Below, in pieces: positions 38,701-52,900 of a stretch of DNA of 64,000 nucleotides. The notes under the pieces are model-generated. The model saw only the letters and a list, made by a program, of their open reading frames with translations. It did not search any database and was not told where the DNA came from. Position numbers and translations under genes: made by a program. This DNA comes from Aquarana catesbeiana. Its lineage: Eukaryota > Chordata > Amphibia > Anura > Ranidae. How positions within the stretch are numbered: the stretch's first letter is position 1; the number at the start of each line of letters is the position of its first letter. The DNA lies in NCBI RefSeq assembly GCF_042186555.1, contig NC_133332.1, positions 233,469,015-233,533,014 of the forward strand, in the 5' to 3' direction.

Positions 38701-41700
38701 TTTGGAACTTGACTCTTGGCACTAATTCATAAGCTTACCATTCATGCAGTTTATTGGAAGGCACAGGACAAAATATCATACAGTTCTGAGTTTAAACAAT
38801 CTACCTCCACATCATTTGGATCTTTGATTACATTTAGATATATTGTCTTTTTACTTTTGTTCTAAGACCAGCTACTGTATACATATAACCCCGTGTGGGT
38901 GAAATGTTCTCTTATTTAGCTTGGTTTCTTTAAGCACTCTGTACCTAATATGTGACTTACGGTTACAATAAAACTTTTTTCGGTACCATAAAAAAAGCCC
39001 CAGAATTGGTAAACAGTAGGCTTAAAAGCCTGTAGTCAATGGGAGGCGGAATAGTACTCAATCACTCCTGTCAGAAAAGGGAATAGAGCCAGGCTGGTAT
39101 CGGTGGGAGCAATATTTCCACTGTCGTTGGCGTCGGAGGGAATAATGCCCTGTTAGGAGTAGTGTCCCATCACTGGTGTCAGCAGGAGGAGTAGTGCCCC
39201 AAAAGAAACTTTAAAAACAAGCAAAGGGCTGCAGTTTAGAGCTGGGAATGTTACGCATTATGTTCCTTGCACTGTATTACTCAGCTTGAAAATATTCCAG
39301 CCAGAGACTTTCGCTTTAGTCAGAGTTGAAGTCTATGGTTGACTTGTATTACCACCTAATGCTATGTATAGGCCTATTGATATATGTATAAAACTACCAG
39401 GGTGGATTTGATTAAAATCATAATTTTTAACCACTTCCCGTCCAGCCGCCGCAGTTATACTGCAGCAGGTTGGCACAGCTGCATGAGCCGTCGTAGCTGT
39501 ATGTCGGCTATTTAAGACAATGTAGCAGGCGTGTCCCCAGAGCCGATGCACGATGACTGCCGGGCACCCGCGATCGCTCATGACAGAACGAGAACCGGGA
39601 TCTGTGTGTGTAAACTCGCAAATCCCGGTTCTGTCAGGGGAGAGAGATCGTGTGTTCCTACTAAGGAACAACGATCTCTCTCCCCCCTCTAGTCAGCCAC
39701 ATTAGAAACACACATAGGGAACACAGTTAACCCCTTGATCGCCCCCTAGTGTTAACCCCTTCCCTGCCAGTGACATTTATACAGTAATCAGTGGCTATTT
39801 TGAGCTCTGATTGCTGTATAAATGTCACTGGTCCCAAAAAAGTGTCCGATGTGTCCGTCACAATGTTGCAGTCCCGATAAAAATCGCAGAACACTTCCAT
39901 TACTTTTTTAAAAAAATAAATAATAAAAATGCTATAAATCTATCCCCTATTTTGTAGACGTTCTAACTTTTGTGCAAACCAATTAATATATGCTTATTGC
40001 GATGATATTTATTGGGGAAGAAAAAATGTAGAATACATATCGGCCTAAACTGATGAAGAAGTTAGTTGTTTGTTGTTGGATATTTATTATAGCAAAAAGT
40101 ACAGAATATTGTGTGTGTGTGTGTTTGGGTTTTTTTTTTTTTTTTTTTTGCGCTAAAAATAACAACCGCAGAGTTGATCAAAGCGACGCAGTGCCGTATC
40201 GCAAAAAAATGGCCTGGTCAGGAAGGGGGCGAATCCTGGAGCTGAAGTGGTTAAAGAGCAACTGTCATCTCTGTCTCGCAGAGGCTCCTCCTCTGACCCG
40301 CTGTTGACTCACCGACAGTCCCATTCACTTTAATGGGGTGGCTGGTGATGTGGCAGCAGCAGGTGAATGGATGCCCGCTAAGAGGCGCTGCCTTGATGGA
40401 TCTGAAATGACAGGTGCTCTTTAAATGTAAGGAATTATTCTTACTGGTAGTTAGAATCTTTAATATTTGCAAACAAAATGAAGGTTTCCTATTTAGACTA
40501 AAAAGCTGTCAGGTTAGTAAAATGGCGATATCAGAACTTCAAACACGGTCCTTTCATCACAGCACATCTTCTCATGATGTTTCATTCGAGCCACAAGGCT
40601 TTTCATCTTTGTTGCATTTTGCACGCATACCTGCTTTACCCATAAGTAGAGGAACTTCATTAAAATATTCCCAAACTGGGTCTCTTACGGCCTGCTGCCA
40701 TTTTGCTCCTCAAGGGAGAAATAAACCACTTCAAGTGCAGAAAGATCGCAAGGTTTATAAGCTGCTTAGGATTCACTTTAAATTTTTACTGCTTTCCCTT
40801 CCTCCTCACACTTAGAGTCTGGTAAAGATGCATTTCTCTTCAAACAATCATACAGTTTGTAGTGTACATAGATTTGTCAAACAATGAAACAATGGGATAA
40901 AGGAATATTCCTGAACTTTGTTCTATCTCATGTTTACTGTGAAATTGTGTGAATGCATCAATCAGCTTGCAGCGCTTGGATTCATTGAATGAGTTTACCA
41001 AAACTGTAAATATTGAGGAATGTACAGCCTCATGCTACATAACCATGCCATAATCATGCTGAACAAACTAAATTATTAATGTATTGTTAATAGAAAACTT
41101 TTTAGGGTTTTTTTTTTTTTTTTTCTTTCCCCTCATCAAAGCATTTTATTAAAATTTCGGTAAGCAAAACTTTTTTTTTTTTTCCTCCACTCTGAAAACA
41201 CTATCTTGCACTTACATCGCAAGTGTTCCTGTACTGGGCAGAGTTAGCTCTTTATTGAAATGACCTAGCACGGTTTTCTGTTGGTAGAAACCCTTTTTGG
41301 TAGGGGCAATACAGATCTCTGGGGTAACCTCTAGCAAATCTGTGCAGCTAAGCTGCCTCTAAACTTTCGCATTGTATAGTAAGACTGTTGTCCAATTATC
41401 AGGAATCACTGTATTCCCTCAGTTTGTGCATTTTATTAAAGCTATGAATCCAGCGTGCTCTGGAAAGGGTATATGTTGCCATGTCAGGTATGGGCTTGGC
41501 CCAGGTTTTACATCAAGTTCTAGATTGAGCCTCATTTGATATGAATGGGATGAAATGAAAACCCCCTGGCCTATATCGGTAACCTACCTGTGACTTGTAA
41601 TTATCTGAATACAGCTCTGGATTACAAATTCCATGTGAAGGTACAGCGATGTTGGTAAATGCACTGCCTTGCGTGTAACAGTGGCCAACATTTTTTGTTT

Positions 41701-43660
41701 CTTTTCTCTTTCATCATGGTTGCACCATTAGCTGCTGTGGTGCCACAGGTAATGGAACCAAACTCGCAATAAGAATTGGTGGTTGGCATAGATTTTTGGT
41801 TGATGAGACTCTGTATCTCTTCTGACAAAAAGTACCATATTTATCGGCGTATAACACGCACATTTATTTTAAGAGGGAAGTTTCAGGAAAAAAACTTAAA
41901 TTTTAAATAAGGAACTTTGAAGCAAAATAAGGGTCAGTGCCCATCTGCAGCCTCATCATTGCCATCAATGCCCATCTGCAGCCTCACCATTGCCATCAAT
42001 GCCCATCTGCAGCCTCACAAGTGCCATCAATGCAGCAACCTCACCAATGCCATCAATGTAGCAGCCTCACCGTTGCCATCAATGCAGCAGCCTCGCCAAT
42101 GCCATCAGTGCAGACTGATCGATGCCCATCTGCAGCCTAGAGGGGACAGGAAGGGGGGCGGGACGAGCGCTGACAGATTATACAGTGAGAATCTCCTATG
42201 ATAGACCGAACAGTAGTCCAATGGCGGCCCAGGAGATGGGACTTCTTATTACAGAGGCCGCCAAGTAAACAGAGGATTCTCACTGTATGTAACCTGACGG
42301 CGCTCGTCCCACCCCCTCCCTGTCCCCTTCGAGGCAGCTAAAATTGAAGTATTGGCGTATAACACGCACACACTATTTGCACCTGATTTTCATGGTGAAA
42401 AAGTGAGTGTTATACGCCAATAAATACAATATATCTGATACTTGCTCTTAGCATTTTTTTTTTTTTTTAAACTAGCACTGCCTGCTGCACATGTACACTT
42501 TTTCATAATCAGGAGGGCAAGATGTGGAGTCTAATGTTGGGATGGTGCAAGCTCCTGGTGTTGCTCCATCACTGGCTGCCCAGTGGGTAAGCCAGGACAA
42601 TGCTAACCATGAAAGAAGGTTGGAAGATGTCACCAATAGCTGTTGAACAGCCAGGAAGAGTATGAAGCGGTCATCTTGACACACCACAAAACTAATGTGC
42701 ACAACATACCTGCACTTTTTGGTAAGTGCTCGCACTAGACCCCAGCCTTCAGTCCTTCTTTAAGGGTGCAGTCACACTGGGCATGCTTGGAACTGAACCA
42801 TGCCCAAGCACTACCACTCTTGCAAGTGGGCACGGTATGCTTAACCATTCCCAGCCTAGGTTTGGAGCACTTACACTTTACAAATGCACTGGACCAGGGG
42901 GGTAAACCGTTCCCCGGCACAGTGAAAACGGTCAGTGCACCCTAAGTGATCACAGATGGATCTTTCTTTTTTAGCTGCCTGAACTTGCAGCTGAAATTTT
43001 TAAATATTTCACGCCCCTAGTTTGTGTGCGCCCTGTGTGCACATTAGGTGAGAAAAGTAAATGCAGCCACATCTTGGGGCCTTCTTTTAACCTTTTTTGC
43101 TGACTTGCACGGGGGGGGGGGGGTTAGTCTGGTAGACGGTTCTCCGCAAAAGTGGGTCATAGTTGTCAATCTGCTTTTTCGATCCATGTTTGTGTAGAAT
43201 AAAATATGAAGCATGGCTAGTAATTATAAACATATCTATATTTTCTCTGGGTGTTTGTGCTGTGGGGTTTTCTTCTTCCTTCCGTTTTTTTTGTAAATAT
43301 TTTGATACTCCATGCAAGTCAAACCCACCCACTCCAAAACATATGCTTACTGTGTTTCTAAGTATATATAATATAAAGCGGGTAAGAGAAGTATTGAACA
43401 TATCACCATTTTTCTAGGTAAATATATTTTCTAAAGGTGCTATTGACATGACCTTTTCACGACATGTGGGTAACAACCCATGCAATGAAAACTAAAACAA
43501 AGTTCAGAAATTAAGTTACTTGTAATAAAATGGAATGACACAAGGAAAAGGTATTTGAACACGCTAACTTAAATTTATTTAATACAAAATCCTTTGTTGG
43601 TGATAACCGCTTCAAGATGCCTCCTGTATGGAGAAGCTAGTCACATGCATTGCTCAGGTG

Positions 43661-43694
<34 letters not shown>

Positions 43695-45313
43695 GCCCAT
43701 TCTTCCACACAAACCATCTTCAAAATCTTGAGGCTTGGTTCGTGTCTTCGTGCAGAGCAGGGCACCGGTGCGTCCCCATTCAAAGTTTTCAGGTCAGATT
43801 TCGGTCTGACTTTTTGGCTGAAGTCTGACCTGAAATGGACCAGAAGACACGCAGGACTCCTGTGCAATTTGCTTCTCCGCCATCCTGGAGCTGTGTGAAC
43901 CGGCTCCATAGAAAGCCGGTCACAGGCTCCTGACATGCAAACTGGATGCGGAGAAATTCATAATAGTGTGAACCCAGCCTAAAGGTGCCATGGGCCTCTT
44001 ATATGAACTCTGATCTTTAGTTCTTTTCATAGATGTCCTGTTGGATTCAAGTCAGGTGATTGGCTGGGCTATTCTAGCAGCTTTATTTTTGTTTCTTTGA
44101 AACCAATTGTTTCCTTGGCTTTGTGTTTGGGATCATTGTCTTGCTGAAATGTCCACCCTTGTTTTATCTTCATCCTGGTATATGGCAACAGATACTTATC
44201 AAGAATGTCTTGGCGGTAGAAAGTCGTGCAAGTAGCATCTTTGGGGGCTTAAAGAGGGAGTCCACCTTCAAAAAAAAAAAAAAAAAAATATTAAAAGCAA
44301 GCAGCTACAAAAACTGCAGCTGCTGACTTTTAATAAACGGACACTTGCCTGTCCTGGAGTCCAGTGATGTCAGCAGCCGAAGCCGATCTATCGCTCGGCT
44401 GCTGCCGCCGCCATTCTCGGTGAGGTAATGAGGAAGTGAAGCGTTGCGGCTTCACTTCTCAGTTCCCTACTGCACATGCGCAAGTCGCGCTGCGCGTCTT
44501 AACTGGTCCCCGCTATCTCCTGGGACCTGTGTGTTTCTCAGGAGAGAGCGGGAGGGGGCGTGACTCCCGCGGGAGTCTATTCCCGGAAGTGGGTGTAGAT
44601 ACCTGTATTAGACAGGTATCTGTACCCCCCCTCCCCCCTGAAAGGTGCCAAATGTGACACCGGAGGGGGGGAGGGTTCAGAAAAGCGGAGGTTCCATTTT
44701 TGTGTGAACCTCCGCTTTAAAAGCGCTTTGAAAGCGGGTGTGGGGTTTCTTTTTCTTTAATAATAATATTAAAAAAAAAAAAAAAGCGCTGCAAAAATGA
44801 CCAGCTCTTTCGCGGCTGTTTTTAGCAGCGCTTTAGTGTGAATGGTGTCTTATTATTTTCTTTAAAACAATTTGTACCTGCTAATTCCAGGTCTTTCTGA
44901 AGCTCTCTACAAGTGGTCCTTGGCTCTTGAACAACTCTTCTGATTCTTTTCACTCCTGTTAGAAATCTTGTGAGGAGCACACCTGGTTGTGGCTGCTTTA
45001 TGGTGAAATGATGTTCTTTCCAATTCCGGATTATGGCCCCAACAGTGCTCACTGGAACATATGAAAGTTTAGAAATCCTGTAACCAATGCCATTGGTATG
45101 TTTTACAACCATAAGGTTGTGAAGGTCTTGAGAGCTCTTTGCTTTTGCCCATCATGAGAGGTTTCTTGTGTGACACCTTGGTAATGAGATGCCTTTTTAT
45201 AGGCCATCAGTTGAGACTGAACCAGCTGATATTTGCACTGACACAGGGCAGGATTGTTTAATCCTGTAATTGTTCTAATTACGGATTTCAGCCGGTGTCT
45301 TAGCTTTCCATGC

Positions 45314-45344
<31 letters not shown>

Positions 45345-46438
45345 ACCTTCATTTCTTCTTGTGTTCCATACTTTTTCCCTGTGTCATTCCATTTTATTAC
45401 ACAACTTAATTTCTGAACTTTATTTTTCGTATGTATGGATTGTTACCAACATGTGGTGAAAATTTTAGGCTTCATGCACACTAGGAGCAGAAAAAATGTC
45501 AATGTTTTTAGCTTAAACATGACATTAAAGACACAAATAGAAAGCATATTGTACAAAGTTTAGGTGAGTCTGAGAGTTTAAGAATTTTTTTTTTTTTTTT
45601 TTTTTTTTTTAGCTTCATCCCTTTGGAGCTCTACCCATAAGGATTCCACCTCCTTCCTAGTTTATAGGCGTTTTTTTTGCACTACACTCCCCTCTGCAAA
45701 AGTTTTACTCCCAAAATAACCAGAATGCATTTTACGCGGCATTGCATTTTTACTAAAAAAGTTGAAACTTGACGTTCAGAAGAGATAAGAGGAGTTTTTA
45801 GGAGAGACTGATGTTTTTACAGCTCCTAAACTTCTCCAGGAAACGCAATAGAGAAGGGTTTTTTCTTTTTTTTTTTCCTGCTTCTGAACGTCCCTGACAG
45901 AAAACGCCTGTAGTAGTCATAATGTGCAAAGACACATAGAATGCAATAGAAGTGCTTCTAGCAGGAGAAAAAAAAACGTCAAACGCCTGTAGAATCGATC
46001 TCTTTTTACAAAAAAAAAAAAAAAAAAGTGTGGTGTCACTGTACATCATTCCCTGGCTTTTGCAGAGGGGCATGTAGTGCAAAAACGCCTATAAACAAAA
46101 TGCTCTTAAACTCTCATAGACTCCTCTAAACTTTGTACAATATGCTTTCAATTTGCGTCTTTTATTCCACGTTTTTAAAGCTAAAAACGTTGATGTTTTT
46201 TTCCGCTCCTAGTGTGCATGGAGCCTAAAAATATTTACCTAGATGGAGATGTGTAACATACACCTGGTAAAATAAAGTATGGGGGTGGGGGTGTGTATAT
46301 TATACTTACCGGTAGGGCTGCAACTAATGCTTATTTTCATAATCGATTAGTTGGCAGATTTATTGTTTCAATTAATTGGATAATAATAATCTTAAAGTGT
46401 GGTATATAATATTTAATATGTAAAATAAAGTATATATA

Positions 46439-46491
<53 letters not shown>

Positions 46492-46565
46492 ATATATCTA
46501 TATCTATATCTCTCTATCAGTTAGAGGTTGAATTTGGTAAATGTCAGACTCAGATCCCCTTCTTC

Positions 46566-46603
<38 letters not shown>

Positions 46604-47390
46604 AGCTGGCGATCAGCTTTCCAGGGATAACAACCGATGTGGATAAAAGCCGCTCGGCTGTTATACCGGGGGAGCAGGAGGGGACGTGTCCCCTCCCGCT
46701 GCTCTCAACGGGCCTCCCGATCCACCTGGAGACCCGATTGACAATCCGCCACCTCCGGCGGATACTTTTTTTCAAGTACTCGCCATTACCGATACTTTTT
46801 TTTTTTTTTATCAGCCCTGTTGGGGGGCTTTGGTGAGATATCAGGGGTCTTAACAGACCTCTGATATCTCCCCCTTGAGACAGAGAAAGAGATTTCCTAG
46901 TCCCTTTCTCTGCAGCCTCAGCTGCACTGAGAATGAATGGAGAGAAGACAGCGGCTCCTCTCCATTCATAAACTGACACATCGTAATCACAAGAGATTAC
47001 AATGTTTCAGTTATGTGAATGGACAGAGTCAGCTGACTCTGTCCATTCACACAGCGGAGAGAGACAGCAGAACGGAGGGGACAGAGAAGGAGAGGGGAAC
47101 GGAGGGGACAGCGGAGAGACACAGGGAAGGAAAGAGGAACGGGGGGGACAGCGGAGAGACACAGGGAAGGAGAGGGGGACAGAGGAATGGAGGGGTCATG
47201 GAGGAGGATGCAGTGACAGTCAGCGGTGACCGATCACCGCTGTATGTCATTAAAGCTGCTGAAAGCCGCTGGGGGAGAATCTTGTAACTCCCCCATGCGC
47301 CGATCACAGCTGTCTTCCAGGTATCGGGGGAAGCATCGGGAGCATTTGCCCGAGTACAAGTACTTGGGCAATAGCTCGGTATCGGTACCA

Positions 47391-47430
<40 letters not shown>

Positions 47431-49491
47431 CTATATATCGAAACGACCCCCGATCCCTCCATAAAGAGTACCTGTCACCACCTATTACTGTCACAAGGGA
47501 TATTTACATTCCTCGTGACAGAAATAAGTGTCACGAGGAATGTAAATATTAAAATAAATAAGAAAAAGAACTAAGAATTTTAAAGCGTCCCAGCGAGCTC
47601 ACGCAGCAAAGAAAACGCATACGCAAGTTGCACCCGCATATCTAAACGGTGTTTAAATCACACGTGTGAGGTATCGCCGCCATCGTCAGAGCGAGAGCAA
47701 TAATTCTAGCACTAGACCTCCTCTGTAACTCTAACCTGGTAATCGTAAAAAAAAATTTAAAGCGTTGCCTATGGAGATCTTTCCAACACTGCTGATGGAG
47801 GGGAGTGAGAAGGAAGAGACCTCGAGTACCATCGTGTTCTTCTTCTACAGCGTCTCCTAGTCTCGCACTTCCTGGTGCGTACACCCCCCTTTTTTTTTTT
47901 TTTTTTTTTTTTTCTGTGACCCTTCTCTGAATGGAGGGCTATTCTGTCAGGGATCGGGTGCCTCCTTCCCTGTTACGGCACATTCTTCTCGGGCGCTTAG
48001 TACTTCTTGGGCCTTCTGTCATCATGCGTCCGTTGTGCAAGTTTGCAAGGTGACCACTGGTCGTCTGTGTACACTTTCACAAGCCCACGAAGTGGATGGG
48101 TTGGCATCTGCGGATGCCTCTTTTTGGCTGCAAGTTTTTGCAGGCTGCTGTTTAGAGGGTCTATTCCCTCTTGAAGGGGTAGCGTTCAGGTTGGGGTCCA
48201 GCTGGTCCTGTGTGAAGCTCCTGTGTTGGCCTTGGGATTTTTCGTTGTCCCACCCTTCATGTTTGGCACTGCTTTGGGACATCCCTATGGTTCTGAATAA
48301 GAAGGCTGTGTCTGTCAATGAACAAATGAGAAAATAGCAGCGCGGCGATCGGTGGTGCAGCATGTCGGCCTGACACACCGCAACTCCCAATCTGGTTAAA
48401 GCGTCTGACGGAGACTCTTTACCGTGTGATCAGCTGTGTCCAATCTTAGCTGTTCACGATGTAAACTGGAAAAGCCAAGTACCAGCTTTTCTTCACTCGC
48501 GTATGTCAGACGAGGGGTAGAGGAGAGCCATTTGGCTGCTGGTTTGACAGGGGGTCTGCTCTAATTATCAGCGCAGCACCCCCGAGGATGGGCCCCCACC
48601 CCCCAGGACCACCACTTGTGACCACCAGGTATGCTATCCATGGCCACCAGGGATGCCAATCAGTGCCCATCACTAATGCCTGTTAGGCATCACTGATAAG
48701 GAGGCACTATCAGTGCCCATTGGTGCCACCTCATCAGAGCCCATCAGGTCAGCCCTATCAGTGCCCATCAGTGAAGGAGAAAACCTACTTATTTACAAAG
48801 TTTTGTAACAGACAAAACTTTTTTTTTTTTTTTTTTTTTTTCACTTAGCAGAAAATAAAAATCCCAGAGGTGATCAAATACCACCAAAAGAAAGCTCTAT
48901 TTGTGGGAACAAAATGATAAAAATTTTGTTTGGGTACAGTGTAGCATGACCGCGCAATTATAATTTAAGAAGCACCAGCGCTGAAAGCTATAAATTTGCT
49001 TGGGCAGGAAGGGGGGAAAGTGCAGCCTGGTATTGAAGTGGTTAAATCTGTTTTATGGGGGGGGGGGTACATTAATAATTTAGTTTATTCAGCATGAAAT
49101 GGAGCATAGTTATGTAGCATGAGGCTGTATATTCTTCAATATTTACATTTTTGGTAAACTCATTCAATGACTCCAAGCTCTTCACATGCATTCACACAAT
49201 TTCACAGTAACCATGAGATAAAACAAAGTTCATGAACATTCTTTTATCCCATTGTTTTGCAAATCTATGTACACTACAAACTTGAATCAGTTCTGATATT
49301 GCTGTTTTAACCGCTTGCCAAACAGCCGCCGTCATTATACTGCGGCAGGTCAGCACTTTCCCGCAAACCGTCGTAGCTGTACGTCAGCCCTTTAAGCGGG
49401 GATAGCAGGCGCACCCGCTGCACTGCGGTGGTGCCGATGTGCGTGAACGGCGTTGCGATGATGATCGCGGGCACAAGAGCCAGAATAGGGA

Positions 49492-49534
<43 letters not shown>

Positions 49535-49950
49535 ACGCACAAATGTTCTGAGAGGAGATGCAGATTGTGAGTTCCTAATAGCTAGCAACAACTATCTGTC
49601 ATCTCCTAGTCAGTCCTCTTCCCCTACAGTTAGGACACACGCGGTAGAACGCAGTTAACCCCTTGATCACCCCCTAGTGTTACCCCCTTCCCTACCAGTG
49701 ACATTTATACAGTAATCTGTGCATTTTTATAGCACTGATCGCTGTATAAATGTCAGTGGTCCCAAAAATGTGTCAAAAGTGTCCGATCTGTCCACCATAA
49801 TGTCGCAGCCGTGATTAAAAATCGCTGATCACCGCCACTAAATAAAAAAATAAGAATAATAAAAATGCCATGAATCTTTCCCCTGTTTTGTAGACGCTAT
49901 AACTTTTGCGCAAACCAATCAATATATGCTTATTGTGATTATATATAAAA

Positions 49951-49992
<42 letters not shown>

Positions 49993-52900
49993 AAAAATAT
50001 GTAGCAGAAAACATATCGGCCTAAAAACTGACAAAAAAAATTAAGAAAAAAAAAATTTTTACTTTTTAAAATGGGGATATTATGTCAAAAAGTACAAACT
50101 TATTTTTTTGCTCAAAAAAAAAAAAAACCGCAGAGAGAATCAAATGCCACCAAAAGAGAGCTCTATTTGTGGGGGAAAAAAGGACATCGATTTTGTTTGA
50201 GTATAGTGTCACATGACCGCAATTGTTAGTTAAAGCGACTCAGTGCCGTATCGCAAACAATGGCCTGGTCATTGAGCAACCAGATCTTCCAGGGCTGAAG
50301 TGATTAATAACTGACGGCTTATTCTAAATAGGAAACCTTTATTTTGTTTGCAAATATTAAAGATTCTAACTACCAGCAAGAAAAAGCCCATTCATTAAGG
50401 CCTCTTTCACACGGGCGGCTGTTCTGCCGCTGGTAAAAGCATGTTTTATTATTTTGAAATTGCAAGACTCCAGGCACAGCGATCACTTGCACATTGCGAT
50501 TATGTGCGTTTAGTTGCAGTGGAACACTCCTGCCGTTTCTGATGTGCTTCCTGTTTTTCTTTCCTTGTTGCCACTGCTATTCGTAGGAGAAATAGTACAC
50601 TGTGGTTATGTGCAGATAGCTGCGATAAATCAGTTCTGGATGCAGTCAAATTTATTTTTTCTAACTACACAAAACCCATGTAACAAAACCGCTGCTAAAC
50701 GCACTATGTGAATGGGGCCATAGGAAAGCATTGTATGTGTGGTAGATAGAATTCAGCTTTTAGCTGCGGATAGATGGTTATCTGCCCCTGTGAAAGGGGC
50801 CTTTAAAGAGCACAAGTCATTTCAGATCCATCATGGCAGCGCCTGTTGGCGGGCATTCACTCACCTGCTGCCGCCACGTCCCTCACCTTGTGTCGCTGCC
50901 GCATCACCAGCCATCCCATTAGGGGTATCCAAACTATGGCCCTCCAGTTGTTCAGGAACTACAATTCCCATCATTCCTAGTAATGTCTGTGAATTTCAGA
51001 GTTTTACAATGCTTCATGGGACGTGTAGTTCTGCAACAGCTGGAGGGCCGTAGTTTGGACACCCCTGCGTAAAGTGAATGGGACTGTTGGTGAGTCAACA
51101 GTGGGTCAGAGGAGGAGCCACTGCGGAACAGAGATGACAGATGTTCTTTAAAAATTATGATTTAAATCAAATCCACCCTGGTTGTGCAGAAGTTTTAAAG
51201 CAGGGTTAGAGCCCTTTCACACTGGGGCGGTTTGCAGGCGCTATTGCACTAATAATAGCGCCTGCAAACCGACCCGAAAGTGACGCTACTTTCATTCCAG
51301 TGTGAAAGCCCCGAGGGCTTTCACACTGGAGCGATGCGCTGGCAGGACGGTAAAAAAAAGTCCTGCTAGCAGCATCTTCGGAGCGGTGAAGGAGCGGTGT
51401 GTATACCGCTCCTGCCCATTGAAATCAATGGAACGGCGCGGCTGTCCTGCCGGCAAAGCGCCTCTGCAGAGGCGCTTTGCAGTGGTATTTAACCCTTTCT
51501 CGGCCGCTAGCAGGGGGTAAAACCGCCCTGCTAGCGGCCGCATACCGGCGGTAAAACGCCGCTAATAATAGCGGCGTTTTACCACCGACGCCGCCCCAGT
51601 GTGAAAGGGCTCTTAGGTTATATTAAAAAAAAAAAAATCCCAAGCTTTAAACATCTCACGGAGAACTGTTTAATTCATCATCCAAAAATGGAAATAGTAT
51701 GGCACACCTGCAAACCTACCATGACATGGCTGTCCACCTAAACTGGGCAAGGAGAGCATTAATCAGAGAAGCAACAAAGAAGCCCATGGTAACTCTGGTG
51801 GAGCTGTAGAGATCCACAGCTCAGGTGGGAGAATCTGTCCACAGGACAACTACTAGTCGTGAACTCCACAAATTTGGCCTTTATGGAAGAGTGGCAAGAG
51901 GAAAGCCATAAGAAGTCCCGTCTGCAGTTTGTGAGAAGTCATGTGGGGGACACGGCAAACATGTGGAAGAAGGTGCTCTGGTCAGATGAGACCAACATTT
52001 GAACTTTTTGGCCTAAAAGCAAAACTCTGTGTGGCGGAAAACTAACACTGCAGTAGGGCTGCAACTAACAATTATTTTCTTTGATTAGTTGGCCAATTTA
52101 TTGTTTCTATTAATCAGATAATAACTTTAAAAAAAAAAAGTGTGGTGTATTAATCTAATATTTTAAAGTTAAAAAAAAGCAATTCATTCTTAAATATCTA
52201 TATGCAGTGGTAAATATAAATAACTATATGGTTAAGGAGCAAAATCTCTAATCAGGGGCGGACGGACAACTCATGGGGCCCCCGGGCAATAGAAGATCAT
52301 GGGGCCCCCTGTGTCCCCACACTCAAGCCACACCTGCACAGGGAGACACGGGGGGGACACTGGAGGGAGAGCGCACACGGGGGGGACACTGGAGGGAGAG
52401 CGCACACGGGGGGGACACTGGAGGGAGAGCGCACACGGGGGGACACTGGAGGGAGAGCGCACACGGGGGGACACTGGAGGGAGAGCGCACACGGGGGGAC
52501 ACTGGAGGGAGAGCGCACACGGGGGGACACTGGAGGGAGAGCGCACACGGGGGGACACTGGAGGGAGAGCGCACACGGGGGGACACTGGAGGGAGAGCGC
52601 ACACGGGGGGACACTGGAGGGAGAGCGCACACGGGGGGACACTGGAGGGAGAGCGCACACGGGGGGACACTGGAGGGAGAGCGCACACGGGGGGACACTG
52701 GAGGGAGAGCGCACACGGGGGGACACTGGAGGGAGAGGGCACACGGGGGGACACTGGAGGGAGAGGGCACACGGGGGGACACTGGAGGGAGAGGGCACAC
52801 GGGGGGACACTGGAGGGAGAGGGCACACGGGGGGACACTGGAGGGGGAGGGCACACGGGGGGACACTGGAGGGGGAGGGCACACGGGGGGACACTGGAGG

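Larger units (their letters stand above)
43383..46265 (-). pseudogene. Tc1-type transposon with broken transposase and nested insertions
   Basis: The left end (ACCATTTTTCTAGGTAAATA) and right end (AATATTTACCTAGATGGAGA) are inverted, giving the full span. The minus-strand frame 45112-44822 encodes MVVKHTNGIGYRISKLSYVP and STVGAIIRNWKEHHF, then RRVVQEPRTTCRELQKDLEL, the DNA-binding half of a Tc1 transposase. The 43990-44240 piece corresponds to a later part. Insertions at about 43705-43985, 44254-44716, 44720-44860 and 45464-46229 split it. Dead. Confidence 0.85.
49062..51181 (-). repeat. Right arm of large inverted duplication
   Basis: Complement of 39398-41080. It carries four insertions missing in the other arm: 49309-50308, 50394-50808, 50919-51069, plus small indels. 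The outer end AAATCAAATCCACCCTG mirrors the left arm's CAGGGTGGATTTGAT. Confidence 0.85.
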
